21,464 bases of DNA from Holosporaceae bacterium. GTDB taxonomy: Bacteria; Pseudomonadota; Alphaproteobacteria; UBA3830. Positions 7,913 to 17,990 of this stretch are shown one piece after another. The stretch's first letter is position 1; each line of letters begins with the position of its first letter. The translations under genes and the position numbers were made by a program. The stretch is taken from positions 1 through 21,464 of the forward strand of contig JAISMI010000050.1 of NCBI GenBank assembly GCA_031276835.1. Reading direction: 5' to 3'. A model generated the notes under the pieces. It did not search any database. It was not told the DNA's origin and saw nothing but the letters and a program-made list of their open reading frames with translations.

Positions 7913-9232
7913 TTGAGAAGTCTTTTGTATTTTAGCCTGACGGCCTGTTTGTTTTTTTCATATTTTCCCAATTTAGCTTCCGATGCCAAAACGGAATGCC
8001 AGTCGAAGGAATACGACGGAATTATCGCTATTGTAAACGGAGATATCATTACCTTTCGCGATTTAGAAAAACGAGTGCAGTTGACTTTATTTTCCAGCGG
8101 AGGCGCCGCTACCAATGAACTTAAGTCTCGTATTTCGCGGGAAGTTCTAAATGAAATGATACAGGAAAATCTAAAATGGCAATGCGCCATGAAATACGCC
8201 CCCAGAGGAGGATGGGTTTCCGAGGACGCCGTAAAGGCGACTTTTTCCGATATTGCTCGGCGCAATAATCTCGACTACGACGGGTTTTGTAAACTTTTGA
8301 AGAGTCAGGGCATAGATAAAGACGTTCTATTGAGGCAAATTCGAGTGAATCTTTCCTGGGTTTCCTACATAAACGCGCGTTTTGGTAAATTCGTAAATAT
8401 TTCCGAATCCGAAATCAATAGAACGGCGACGGAAATGAAAGAAAAGAGAAACCAGGAGTCCTACTACGTCCAGAGAATGTTTTTTCCCGTAAGCGACGTC
8501 AAAGACGAGAGCGCCGTTTCGTCTCATGTTAACAATTTGAGGCAAATGCTTTTAAAGGGAGCCGATTTCAGCGGCCTCGCCCGACAGTTTTCTAAAAGTC
8601 CAGACGCCGCCAACGGAGGAGAAATGGGATGGGCGTTTCAGGGACAGCTTTCCGCAGAGGAAAATGCAGCCCTTGGTAAAATGTCGATAGGAACTTATGC
8701 CGTCGTGAGAAATAGCCGCGGATATGTAATTTTGTTTTTGCGAGATAAAAAGGAAGCCGGTTCCAACACGTTTACGACTCTGAAATTCGTTCAGGTTGTC
8801 ATGCCGTTTTTCAATTCTAAGCCGGACAATGAGGAAATTAGTCGCCTAAAGGATTATCTGACGGACATGAAGAAAAAATCCCGCAACTGTCACGAATTCA
8901 TAAAAAATGCTAAAAGTTCCGGAATTTGCGGAGTCTCAGATCCAATTATACTTACTTTAGAGGCAATACAGCCTCAATTTCGTTCAATTATTTCTCCCTT
9001 GCAATCCGGCAGTGTGGGGGAGCCCATTGCGACTCCAAACGGCATTATCGCAATTTGCATGATGGATAGAAAAACCCAGACGATTCCGGAGCCGACAAAC
9101 GACGACCTCAGAGCCCAGAAAACTAACGAGCGTTTGAGCGTCTATGCTGATCGTGAAATACATGATTTAAAGAAAAAGTCAGAAATAAAAATCAGTGACA
9201 AATATAAATCAAGACGGCATTTGGCTAGATAA
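7913..9232 (+). CDS. surA: Periplasmic chaperone / peptidyl-prolyl isomerase SurA
   Basis: Chaperone that escorts unfolded outer-membrane proteins, including LptD in studied bacteria, through the periplasm. The chosen TTG start at 7913 has GGAG six bases upstream and gives a clean signal peptide (LRSLLYFSLTACLFFSY...NLASDA). The frame stays open back to a TTG at 7856, but that would add 19 residues ahead of the signal peptide. The 439-residue product has a SurA N-terminal domain (about 35-165, starting IIAIVNGDIIT) and one recognisable parvulin PpiC domain (about 183-279, with SPDAANGGEMGW). A second, degenerate PPIase-like region and a basic C-terminal helix follow. It overlaps rsmA by 38 bases. 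It diverges from lptF, whereas in many alphaproteobacteria it lies downstream of lptD on the same strand. Confidence 0.92.
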   Translation: MRSLLYFSLTACLFFSYFPNLASDAKTECQSKEYDGIIAIVNGDIITFRDLEKRVQLTLFSSGGAATNELKSRISREVLNEMIQENLKWQCAMKYAPRGGWVSEDAVKATFSDIARRNNLDYDGFCKLLKSQGIDKDVLLRQIRVNLSWVSYINARFGKFVNISESEINRTATEMKEKRNQESYYVQRMFFPVSDVKDESAVSSHVNNLRQMLLKGADFSGLARQFSKSPDAANGGEMGWAFQGQLSAEENAALGKMSIGTYAVVRNSRGYVILFLRDKKEAGSNTFTTLKFVQVVMPFFNSKPDNEEISRLKDYLTDMKKKSRNCHEFIKNAKSSGICGVSDPIILTLEAIQPQFRSIISPLQSGSVGEPIATPNGIIAICMMDRKTQTIPEPTNDDLRAQKTNERLSVYADREIHDLKKKSEIKISDKYKSRRHLAR

Positions 9233-10058
9233 TTTAGAGGAGCTCTCCGCAAAAAAAATATTCGACGGGTTTTTCGGCGGGGTTAGGAAAAAATTTGGTC
9301 AGAATTTTTTATTTGACGAAAAGATTAATCGTAAAATTGTCTCGGTTGCCGGAGACTTAACCGGAAAAGTAGTGGCCGAAGTGGGGCCTGGTCCTGGAGG
9401 ATTGACTCTTGAGATTCTCAAACAGGACATAAAAAAACTGTACGTCATAGAACTAGATCCGCACTGGAGCGAGGTTTGGAGAAATCTAGCTCGATTGTTT
9501 AACGGAAAGCTTGAGGTGATCGAACAGGACGCCTTAGGATTCTGTTTTAAAAATATTTCTCCCCATGCGATTATCTCGAATTTGCCCTATAACATTTCCA
9601 CACAGCTACTGTTCAAATGGCTTGAGGAATTTCATTTGTATGAATGTCTTGTTTTGACGTTTCAAAAGGAGGTTGCCGACAGATTGCGCGCCAAGCCGTC
9701 CACGAAGGCCTATGGAAAGTTGTCCGTTTTGACTCAGTGGAAGTCGCGAGTATCTAAGGCGTTTGATTTGAAAGCGGGAGCATTTTTTCCGGCTCCGGAA
9801 GTAAAATCCACGGCGATGAAATTTATTCCCTACGGCGCGAACGACATGTATGCGAATTTTAACTTGTTTTCAAATTTATTAACGGCGGCTTTTCAGCATC
9901 CTCGAAAAGTCGTTATCAAATCGTTATCGAAGTTTTTGCAGAATCCAGAGGATAGTCTACTAAAACTCGGATATGGTAAAAATGCGCGCGCCGGAGAAAT
10001 TGCGCTAGACGACTACATTGAAATATTGTCGGAATTTTTGCGTACGCGAAATTTATAA
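9195..10058 (+). CDS. rsmA: 16S rRNA (adenine1518/1519-N6,N6)-dimethyltransferase RsmA/KsgA
   Basis: SAM-dependent enzyme that dimethylates two adjacent adenines in the 3' terminal helix of 16S rRNA during late small-subunit assembly. The 287 residues contain KKFGQNFL (32-39), SAM-binding motif I VAEVGPGPGGLT (60-71), ELD (86-88), QDAL (111-114) and the catalytic NLPYNIS (129-135). The start is GTG 9195: an in-frame TAA lies at 9186-9188, so no earlier start is possible, and residues WLDNLEEL before the GQNFL motif match the usual family N-terminus. It overlaps the end of surA by 38 bases in another frame with no clear Shine-Dalgarno, suggesting coupled translation. pdxA, often found between surA and this gene in alphaproteobacteria, is absent. 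Confidence 0.96.
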   Translation: MTNINQDGIWLDNLEELSAKKIFDGFFGGVRKKFGQNFLFDEKINRKIVSVAGDLTGKVVAEVGPGPGGLTLEILKQDIKKLYVIELDPHWSEVWRNLARLFNGKLEVIEQDALGFCFKNISPHAIISNLPYNISTQLLFKWLEEFHLYECLVLTFQKEVADRLRAKPSTKAYGKLSVLTQWKSRVSKAFDLKAGAFFPAPEVKSTAMKFIPYGANDMYANFNLFSNLLTAAFQHPRKVVIKSLSKFLQNPEDSLLKLGYGKNARAGEIALDDYIEILSEFLRTRNL

Positions 10059-10090
10059 AAATTACTCTTTTAATTTTGACGTTAATTTCC

Positions 10091-10096
10091 TATGAT
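10091..10096 (+). promoter_or_regulatory. Possible -10 element for tRNA-Val
   Basis: TATGAT lies so that transcription would start about ten bases before the mature tRNA. No good -35 sits at 16-18 bases; TTGACG at 10076-10081 is too close (9-base gap). The 54-base gap after rsmA shows no terminator hairpin, so the tRNA could also be read from the surA-rsmA transcript. Weak evidence. Confidence 0.25.
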
Positions 10097-10112
10097 GACG
10101 AGTCGGAACGAC

Positions 10113-10187
10113 GGACGCTTAACTCAGCGGTAGAGTGCTACATTCACATTGTAGATGTCGCAGGTTCGATCCCTGCAGCGTCCACCA
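10113..10187 (+). tRNA. tRNA-Val (anticodon CAC)
   Basis: The complete cloverleaf can be folded by eye. Acceptor GGACGCT pairs with AGCGTCC, followed by discriminator A and an encoded CCA (10185-10187). The D stem is ACTC/GAGT, the anticodon stem CTACA/TGTAG with loop TTCACAT (anticodon CAC, reading GTG valine codons), and the T stem GCAGG/CCTGC with loop TTCGATC. Length is 75 bases including CCA, all stems are fully paired, and there is no intron. It lies between rsmA and the tail of yqgE. Confidence 0.97.
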
Positions 10188-10207
10188 GAGCAAAAAAAGC
10201 GGGAAAT

Positions 10208-10780
10208 TTAAGCGTTTCCTTGTAAATCCGAAAATACGTTTGTTTTAGATCCGATTTTTAGGAGAGCCTTGCTCCACTTGTCGGTTCTGGGATCTCCGAA
10301 TATGAGGGCTTCATCGGAGTCTATGGGTATCCAGTAGCTTGCGGCTACTTCGTTTTCCAATTGTTCCGTATCCCAAATGCAGCATCCCATGCAGATTAAT
10401 TTTTTTTCCGGTCCGATGGTGGAGGTGATTACTTTTATGATGTCTCCGTTAATTGTTAAAGCAATATGGCCGCTAACTATTGAGCTGTCGGAAGCCATAT
10501 AATCGTCCGAATGAAGAATGAAACATCTGTTAATTTCGTGGGCTCCGCCAAAATGAACGTCGAGATTTTTTAAGCCTTGAGATTTTATTTTTAATGTTTT
10601 CAGTATGTTACACATATTGATATCGGGAACTAATTTGTTGATGACCACTCCCATAGCGCCCTCTTTATCATGGGAACACAAATAAATCATAGATCTATTA
10701 AGATATCCGTCCGGAATAGAAGGCGTTGAAAGTAATATCTTTCCCGTTAAATTTCTTATATCGTTATCTTTATTGCTCAT
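10208..10780 (-). CDS. yqgE: YqgE/AlgH family protein (DUF179)
   Basis: A 190-residue protein of the widely conserved UPF0301/AlgH family, whose molecular function is still uncertain. Signatures are LTGKILLSTPSIPDGYLNRS (residues 11-30), IYLCSHDKEGAMGVVINK just after, HFGGAHE in the middle, and a C-terminal CIWDTEQLENEVAASYW followed by IFGDPRTDKW. ATG 10780 is chosen because it gives the family's usual length and N-terminus. The open frame continues 25 codons further to near 10855, but that stretch is hydrophobic, non-conserved, and would overlap the divergent dsbD gene. The Shine-Dalgarno is weak (GAGA). Divergence from a DsbD-like gene is a recurring alphaproteobacterial pairing. Its 3' end lies 20 bases from tRNA-Val. 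Confidence 0.93.
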   Translation of the reverse strand: MSNKDNDIRNLTGKILLSTPSIPDGYLNRSMIYLCSHDKEGAMGVVINKLVPDINMCNILKTLKIKSQGLKNLDVHFGGAHEINRCFILHSDDYMASDSSIVSGHIALTINGDIIKVITSTIGPEKKLICMGCCIWDTEQLENEVAASYWIPIDSDEALIFGDPRTDKWSKALLKIGSKTNVFSDLQGNA

Positions 10781-10801
10781 GCGTATCTCTACACCTATAA
10801 T
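10773..10801 (+). promoter_or_regulatory. Possible promoter of the dsbD-like gene
   Basis: A perfect TATAAT lies at 10796-10801 in the 57-base gap between yqgE and the dsbD-like gene. The hexamer 17 bases upstream (TTGCTC, 10773-10778) matches a -35 in only three positions. Transcription would start near 10808, about 30 bases before the ATG, which itself has no visible Shine-Dalgarno. Consensus inspection only. Confidence 0.35.
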
Positions 10802-10837
10802 AAGAAGATATAACATATGTATTAACTTTTTATTAAA

Positions 10838-12373
10838 ATGAAAAAAATTGTTCAAAAAGTTGTATTGATTTTGCTTAGCGCATTGTTTTTTATGGATTCT
10901 GCCTGCGGACCATTTGTCAATGTAGGAATTGTCGCCGATTGTCGTCGAATAAGCGCCGAAACGTTCCGATGCGAGCTGATATTGTCGGTTTCCAAAGGAT
11001 GGAAATTACCGAAAGCGCCTGATATTACCGTTCTTAAGTCCGAAAATTTGAAAAATTTTAAATACGACGGCAATTATGAGCGATTGAACGAAACGACCTA
11101 CAAAACGAGTTTCACCATTGAAGCGGAAAAGGGAGAAATCGGCGAAAATAAATTGGAATTATCGATTGACTGTCCCGTCTGCGGCGATATTTGCACCATT
11201 GTTTCAAAGAACGTCCGATTGATTGTCGGCGACGAACGAACGCCATTTCAATCTTTATGGAAGCTGATATTATTCGCGCTGTTGGGACTTTTAGGCGGAT
11301 TGACATTAAACGTTATGCCTTGCGTTCTTCCGGTGATTCTTATGAAATTAAAATCCATGAAGTCCCGAGAGGCGATTTGGGGATCGATTGCCGGAAATTA
11401 TGCAAGTTTTTCTATTTTTTCAGCTTTTATAATATCCTTAAAGATCGCCGGCGAAACGGCGGGATGGGGTATGCATTTCCAGAATCCATATTTTTTAGAG
11501 GCTATAACATTTATTTTATTTGGTCTGACTTTATATTCGTTTGGGATAATTACTTGGTTTCCTGCAGTTCGTATGGGCGGCGAAAAGCGTCGGGCATTTT
11601 GGGGAAATTTCCTGTCGAGCATTGTGGCCTCGATTGTGGCCATTCCCTGTACGGCTCCTTTTTTAGGGACGGCGGCGACTTTCGCCATTCAGGGATCAAT
11701 TCCGAATTTGTGTCTGATATTTTTCGCCATTGCCACTGGATTTTCGCTACCTTATTTTCTGTCGTTTTTTCTACCAATTGAAATTTTCAACAGATTCAGA
11801 GATTGCGGAGACGTCTTTAAAAAAGTCGTCAATTGCGGCGCGCTTATAACTTTTTTGTGGATTTTCTGGTTGCTGTCCAATTATTTTAGTCCGGTTGCGA
11901 CGGCGTTGTATGCGCTGTCGTTTGCGGGGATGGCCTTTCTATTGTGGAGGCGGAGATATTTATGGGCGGCTATACTGTTGGGAATATGTTTTGTCGGCTG
12001 GCAATACAGAGATTTTGTGGTAAAAACCGAAGATTCCTATGAAGACGCAATTGCTCGACTGACGGCGGAATCCGCCAAAAATCAGGCGATTATTTTTAAT
12101 ATTACAGCCGATTGGTGCCTGACTTGCAAATACAATCATTACCGTGTGTTTGGCGACAAAAAAGTAATGGAATTCATGAAAAACAATCGCGTAAAATTCA
12201 TCGAAGCCGATATGACCAAAAGAAACGACGTCCTAATGAAATTCATCAACGACCATAATAGAGTTGGGATTCCATTTACCATTATTTACGGCCCAAAGGC
12301 TCCCCATGGAATTCTGCTCAACGAAATTTTAACCGTCGACGCGGTGGCGGAGGCGATCAAAAAGGTAAAATAA
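10838..12373 (+). CDS. dsbD: DsbD-family protein-disulfide reductase (compact form)
   Basis: Inner-membrane protein expected to carry electrons from cytoplasmic thioredoxin to periplasmic thiol proteins. The 511 residues hold all three parts. After a signal-like N-terminus comes a short periplasmic domain with a cysteine cluster C112-P-V-C115-G-D-I-C119. A membrane core of about eight helices (142-395) follows, with the redox cysteines in NVMPCVLPV (Cys162) and AIPCTAPFLG (Cys271). The C-terminal thioredoxin-like domain carries ADWCLTC (Cys427, Cys430) and the cis-proline segment VGIPFTIIYG. The N-terminal domain is about 110 residues, much shorter than in ScsB-type proteins. The substrate is unknown; cytochrome c maturation factors, an isomerase, or thiols of envelope proteins are possible. 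It diverges from yqgE and has no Shine-Dalgarno. Confidence 0.88.
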   Translation: MKKIVQKVVLILLSALFFMDSACGPFVNVGIVADCRRISAETFRCELILSVSKGWKLPKAPDITVLKSENLKNFKYDGNYERLNETTYKTSFTIEAEKGEIGENKLELSIDCPVCGDICTIVSKNVRLIVGDERTPFQSLWKLILFALLGLLGGLTLNVMPCVLPVILMKLKSMKSREAIWGSIAGNYASFSIFSAFIISLKIAGETAGWGMHFQNPYFLEAITFILFGLTLYSFGIITWFPAVRMGGEKRRAFWGNFLSSIVASIVAIPCTAPFLGTAATFAIQGSIPNLCLIFFAIATGFSLPYFLSFFLPIEIFNRFRDCGDVFKKVVNCGALITFLWIFWLLSNYFSPVATALYALSFAGMAFLLWRRRYLWAAILLGICFVGWQYRDFVVKTEDSYEDAIARLTAESAKNQAIIFNITADWCLTCKYNHYRVFGDKKVMEFMKNNRVKFIEADMTKRNDVLMKFINDHNRVGIPFTIIYGPKAPHGILLNEILTVDAVAEAIKKVK

Positions 12374-12432
12374 AATATGCGTCGCCGCGACGATGGATAT
12401 TATTAGCGTATTATGTTACTCTTGCGCAGTGA

Positions 12433-14481
<2,049 letters not shown>

Positions 14482-14540
14482 AAAATTTTTACGATATTAA
14501 CCTTTCATAAAAAATTTATGGTGCAAAATCTATTTAAGTA

Positions 14541-17500
14541 ATGGGTTTTTATGTCATGAGTTTTTTAAGTAATGCGGCAAAACTAATTAGCAGACGAAAG
14601 AAAAGTCCAGAGGAAGAAGCGGCGAAGATATCTCTGTCGGATCCTAGTTTGGATCTGGACTTTTCTCTGCGAAATTATGCAAAAGAATCTTTTTCTGTGC
14701 TTATAGTCAGGCCTTTATCCGGATATGTGCTGAAACTTATGAGGATAACCTCTTTGTTGATTACGGGAATATCGGCTGGACTGATAGCGGCGGCGTTATG
14801 TTTTGCGATTGTTATGCAGTTTGGGTCGCTTGAAAATACAATTCTGTCTTCTTTTATACAGAGTAAATTTGAAAAACTCCTTCCGGAGTCTGATTTGTCC
14901 ATGAAATCCGCGCTGTTAAGCTGGAATTCCAACGTTAAGGCAATGGAAATTGTGATAAATAAGATTAGAATAGACGATTTGTCTATGCCAAGAGTTTCCA
15001 TTCTTCCCGACTACGCAGAATCGTTTAAACGGCAAAAACTCGTAATGAAAACCGTTTCAATTATGAATCCGAAGATCTGTTTAGGGGCGTCGGACGATTT
15101 CAAAAGCGTTTCTTTAAATCCAAATTTTGAAAAGGGAGGAACCAATAAAGCGCTTCTGGAGCCGCTGTCGACTTTTGGTAATTTTAAAAATTTACTGGAG
15201 GACGGCGTCATTTTGAAACTAGTAAATGCAGACGTCTCCGTTACTGAAAACGGCGTGGACTGGAAATTGAAAAATGTCTACTGCGAACATAAAATGGGAG
15301 AGAAATTTCCTAGAATTATAGACGGTACGCTTTATCATCTTCCTGAACAGGGGTATATGTCGAATATAAGTCTGTCTAAATCCGAAGTTGGAAATAAATC
15401 CGTCTACGACGTTAAATTAGAGTCTCTGAATCCATTATCCATAAGTTCGGCGTTTGCCAAGAGAAATATTCCAATAGATAGTAGAATATTCTTGGCCATC
15501 GATGGCTATAATCTGCCGGTTTCCGGTACGTTGAAATTGAATTTCGAGGGAACAAAATTTTTGGGCGGTAAATTTGATTTGGTCGGAGCGGAAGGATCCA
15601 TAAGATTGCCGATTAAAAATACTTTGTCTCTAAATTTGGGCAAGAGAATCGACAGCGGAAGCGTTTCCGGAAGTTTTTCAGAAAATCATGCTCAGATCGA
15701 TTCCATTAATATTTCCTATGGGGATTCTGGATTACAGCTGACGGGAATCAGCGTTCCCCTGAGCGAATTTAAGTTTTTGGACGTGGCCAACATAGACGGA
15801 ACGTTAAGTCTTACGAATATTGGCGTTAATGAAATGGAGACGATTCTTCCGGAAAACATTTCTAGATCCGCAATTGCGACGTTTAAGAATTGTCTGCCAG
15901 GATTTAAATTGGAAGTCTTTAAAGTCGATCTTGATGGGGCGGTTGCATTTGGCAACAGAGCAAGCGGAGAAAAATTAAATGTCGGTCAAGGAATTTTCAA
16001 AATAAAGGGAGCAAAAATTCCAATCGGCGAGCATTTCGTCACCAATGTGGACGCCATAGGCACCATCTCCGACGACGGATTAGATATAAGATTGACGAAT
16101 GCGTTTTTTAACAAAACTAGAATAAATAACGGCATGTTTTTCGTTTCCAATCAAGATAATTCCTGGATAGGAAGAGTAAATGCCAGCGTTCCATTGGGCG
16201 ATATTTCTTCCTATGTTCGCGATATTTCTCCGAGATTGGCCTCTTTACCTCTTGATAAAATACAAATAAGAGGTCTGGCCAATCTAGATATGAAATTGGT
16301 GCGCGTGGAGGGCGATAGAAAATTGAGAGATCTTCCTTTTAGAATCGTAGAGGGAGAAGGCGTAATTAAATCCAACGACAATGCTAGGGAATTGAGACTT
16401 TCTTGGAACAATGAAAGATTATCGCTCCAGGGAGACGTAAACGCCGGAAGTAACAAAATTAAACTGAATATAGACGAGAATCTTGTACAAAATAGCGGAA
16501 AAGGAGAGTTCCAATTCGTCGCTAATTCAGAGTTTTTAAATTCGTTCATCCCTAAAATTGGCAAAATGTGCGGCGGAAACTATCATTTAAAAATCAATTC
16601 CTCGTGGAAAGACAGACAGAACGAATACGACGTCAATATGAATCTTAAGGACGCGGCGGTGTTCATTCCGATAATTGGGGACGTCAAAACCAAAAATGAC
16701 GACGGATATTTTAAGGCTCATATTGAGAATAACAACGGCAATTATGAGATTTCTAATATGTCTTTTGTCTCCAAAGATAATAAAATTAGCGGAAAAATGA
16801 CGCTGGATAAAAATTGTAATTTGTTGAAATGCTCGTTTGACGAGTTTGAAGTTAATGGAAGCTCCGTCAAGATAAATATTATGAAAGAAAAAAACAATAT
16901 ATTATTTTCCGCCGTTGGAAAACGTCTAGACGCCCGCAAAATTTTTTCCGTATCCGATTACGTCGACAAAGATACGGCGATATCGGCCTATATAAATCTA
17001 AAAGAAATGGATTTTTCCGATATGCATAAGATCAGGAACGCCAAAGGTAGTCTTGAGATCCTAAACGGAAAAATTATTGGAGGAGCATGCTATGCCGTGA
17101 TCGGAGTCGACACAACGTTGGCCTTGACCGCTAAAGATATTGACGGCGCTAACGACGTGCTATTGTCGCTATCCGCTTCCAATGCCGGCGAATTCCTCAA
17201 GTATCTTAAGATTACCGATACCGTAAGCGGAGGAACAATTAATTTTGTGACAAAATCGACCAAAAATGCAAGTAAATCGTTCTCTGGAGCGGTTGAAATA
17301 AACGATTTCATTGTGAAAAACAACAGTCAGCTAACGAAATTGATATCTCTGTCGTCAACTAATTGGCTTCCGAACTCTGATAATCTGTCGGTTGGCTTTA
17401 ACTTCTGCTTTGGGAACTTTACAATTGCCGAAAATAAGATAGTCATAGAAAATGGAAAAGCCATCAGTCCTACGATAGGAATATCCTACAATGGATCATA

Positions 17501-17951
17501 CGATCGGGTAAATGATATCTTTGATATTTACGGAATAGCGTTGCCTACTTCTTCAATTTTGAATAATCAAAATGCAAACGGAACGCCGGTCGCCAATTAT
17601 CAGATATCCGGATCTCTTGGAATGCCAATAATTTCCGTTAAGCCTCTGAAATTTATAAGTAATAGCGCTCTGGATGAAATATTTGGCAATATGCTTCCCA
17701 TAATGCCGTCCATCGGAGAAGAAAGCGTCGTCGCAAGCAATGGCGGCCGCATTAACGACAACATCGCTCCTCCGGAGAAGGCAACGGATCCGTTCTCTCA
17801 AGGAGCTTTTGATAAAAAAGCCGACGATAGAATAGTCGAAGATAAGAAAGAGGAAGATACAATACTACCTAGAAGACCAAATCTTCGTAAACGTAGCGTG
17901 GATAATAAATTTGGAATAAGAATAGTACGCGGAGTAAAATCCGGCGATTAA
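14541..17951 (+). CDS. Large AsmA/YhdP-like (DUF3971) membrane-anchored protein
   Basis: A 1136-residue protein with a basic cytoplasmic N-terminus (about 1-67), one membrane helix (about 68-93, LLITGISAGLIAAALCF) and a very long beta-strand-rich periplasmic part. The C-terminal region from about residue 890 matches the AsmA-like C-terminal domain, with GTINFVTKSTKN, GAVEINDFIVKNNSQLTKLISL, GISYNGSYDRVNDIFDIYGIA and SGSLGMPIISVKPLKFI. Related proteins (YhdP, TamB, AsmA) form bridge-like hydrophobic grooves that move phospholipids between the two membranes; such a role is likely here by family only. The last 80 residues (1057-1136) form an unusual charged, probably disordered tail ending in basic PRRPNLRKRS. 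The start could be ATG 14541 or ATG 14556 (residue 6); neither has a good Shine-Dalgarno. It lies 59 bases after ligA and converges on sfsA. Confidence 0.82.
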   Translation: MGFYVMSFLSNAAKLISRRKKSPEEEAAKISLSDPSLDLDFSLRNYAKESFSVLIVRPLSGYVLKLMRITSLLITGISAGLIAAALCFAIVMQFGSLENTILSSFIQSKFEKLLPESDLSMKSALLSWNSNVKAMEIVINKIRIDDLSMPRVSILPDYAESFKRQKLVMKTVSIMNPKICLGASDDFKSVSLNPNFEKGGTNKALLEPLSTFGNFKNLLEDGVILKLVNADVSVTENGVDWKLKNVYCEHKMGEKFPRIIDGTLYHLPEQGYMSNISLSKSEVGNKSVYDVKLESLNPLSISSAFAKRNIPIDSRIFLAIDGYNLPVSGTLKLNFEGTKFLGGKFDLVGAEGSIRLPIKNTLSLNLGKRIDSGSVSGSFSENHAQIDSINISYGDSGLQLTGISVPLSEFKFLDVANIDGTLSLTNIGVNEMETILPENISRSAIATFKNCLPGFKLEVFKVDLDGAVAFGNRASGEKLNVGQGIFKIKGAKIPIGEHFVTNVDAIGTISDDGLDIRLTNAFFNKTRINNGMFFVSNQDNSWIGRVNASVPLGDISSYVRDISPRLASLPLDKIQIRGLANLDMKLVRVEGDRKLRDLPFRIVEGEGVIKSNDNARELRLSWNNERLSLQGDVNAGSNKIKLNIDENLVQNSGKGEFQFVANSEFLNSFIPKIGKMCGGNYHLKINSSWKDRQNEYDVNMNLKDAAVFIPIIGDVKTKNDDGYFKAHIENNNGNYEISNMSFVSKDNKISGKMTLDKNCNLLKCSFDEFEVNGSSVKINIMKEKNNILFSAVGKRLDARKIFSVSDYVDKDTAISAYINLKEMDFSDMHKIRNAKGSLEILNGKIIGGACYAVIGVDTTLALTAKDIDGANDVLLSLSASNAGEFLKYLKITDTVSGGTINFVTKSTKNASKSFSGAVEINDFIVKNNSQLTKLISLSSTNWLPNSDNLSVGFNFCFGNFTIAENKIVIENGKAISPTIGISYNGSYDRVNDIFDIYGIALPTSSILNNQNANGTPVANYQISGSLGMPIISVKPLKFISNSALDEIFGNMLPIMPSIGEESVVASNGGRINDNIAPPEKATDPFSQGAFDKKADDRIVEDKKEEDTILPRRPNLRKRSVDNKFGIRIVRGVKSGD

Positions 17952-17990
17952 TTATAAAAATGACGGCCGTTAATTGTCGTAACGTTTATT

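Noticed and set aside
7840..8265. 141-codon minus-strand open frame opposite surA
   Set aside because: It lies antisense to well-supported surA coding sequence, has no recognisable motifs, and is a shadow of surA codon use.
11191..11781. 196-codon plus-strand open frame inside the dsbD-like gene
   Set aside because: Out of frame with a protein whose redox cysteine motifs are all intact; no family resemblance of its own.
12380..12392. CGTCG-CCG-CGACG hairpin after the dsbD-like gene
   Set aside because: The stem is only five pairs with no following T-tract, so it does not qualify as a rho-independent terminator.
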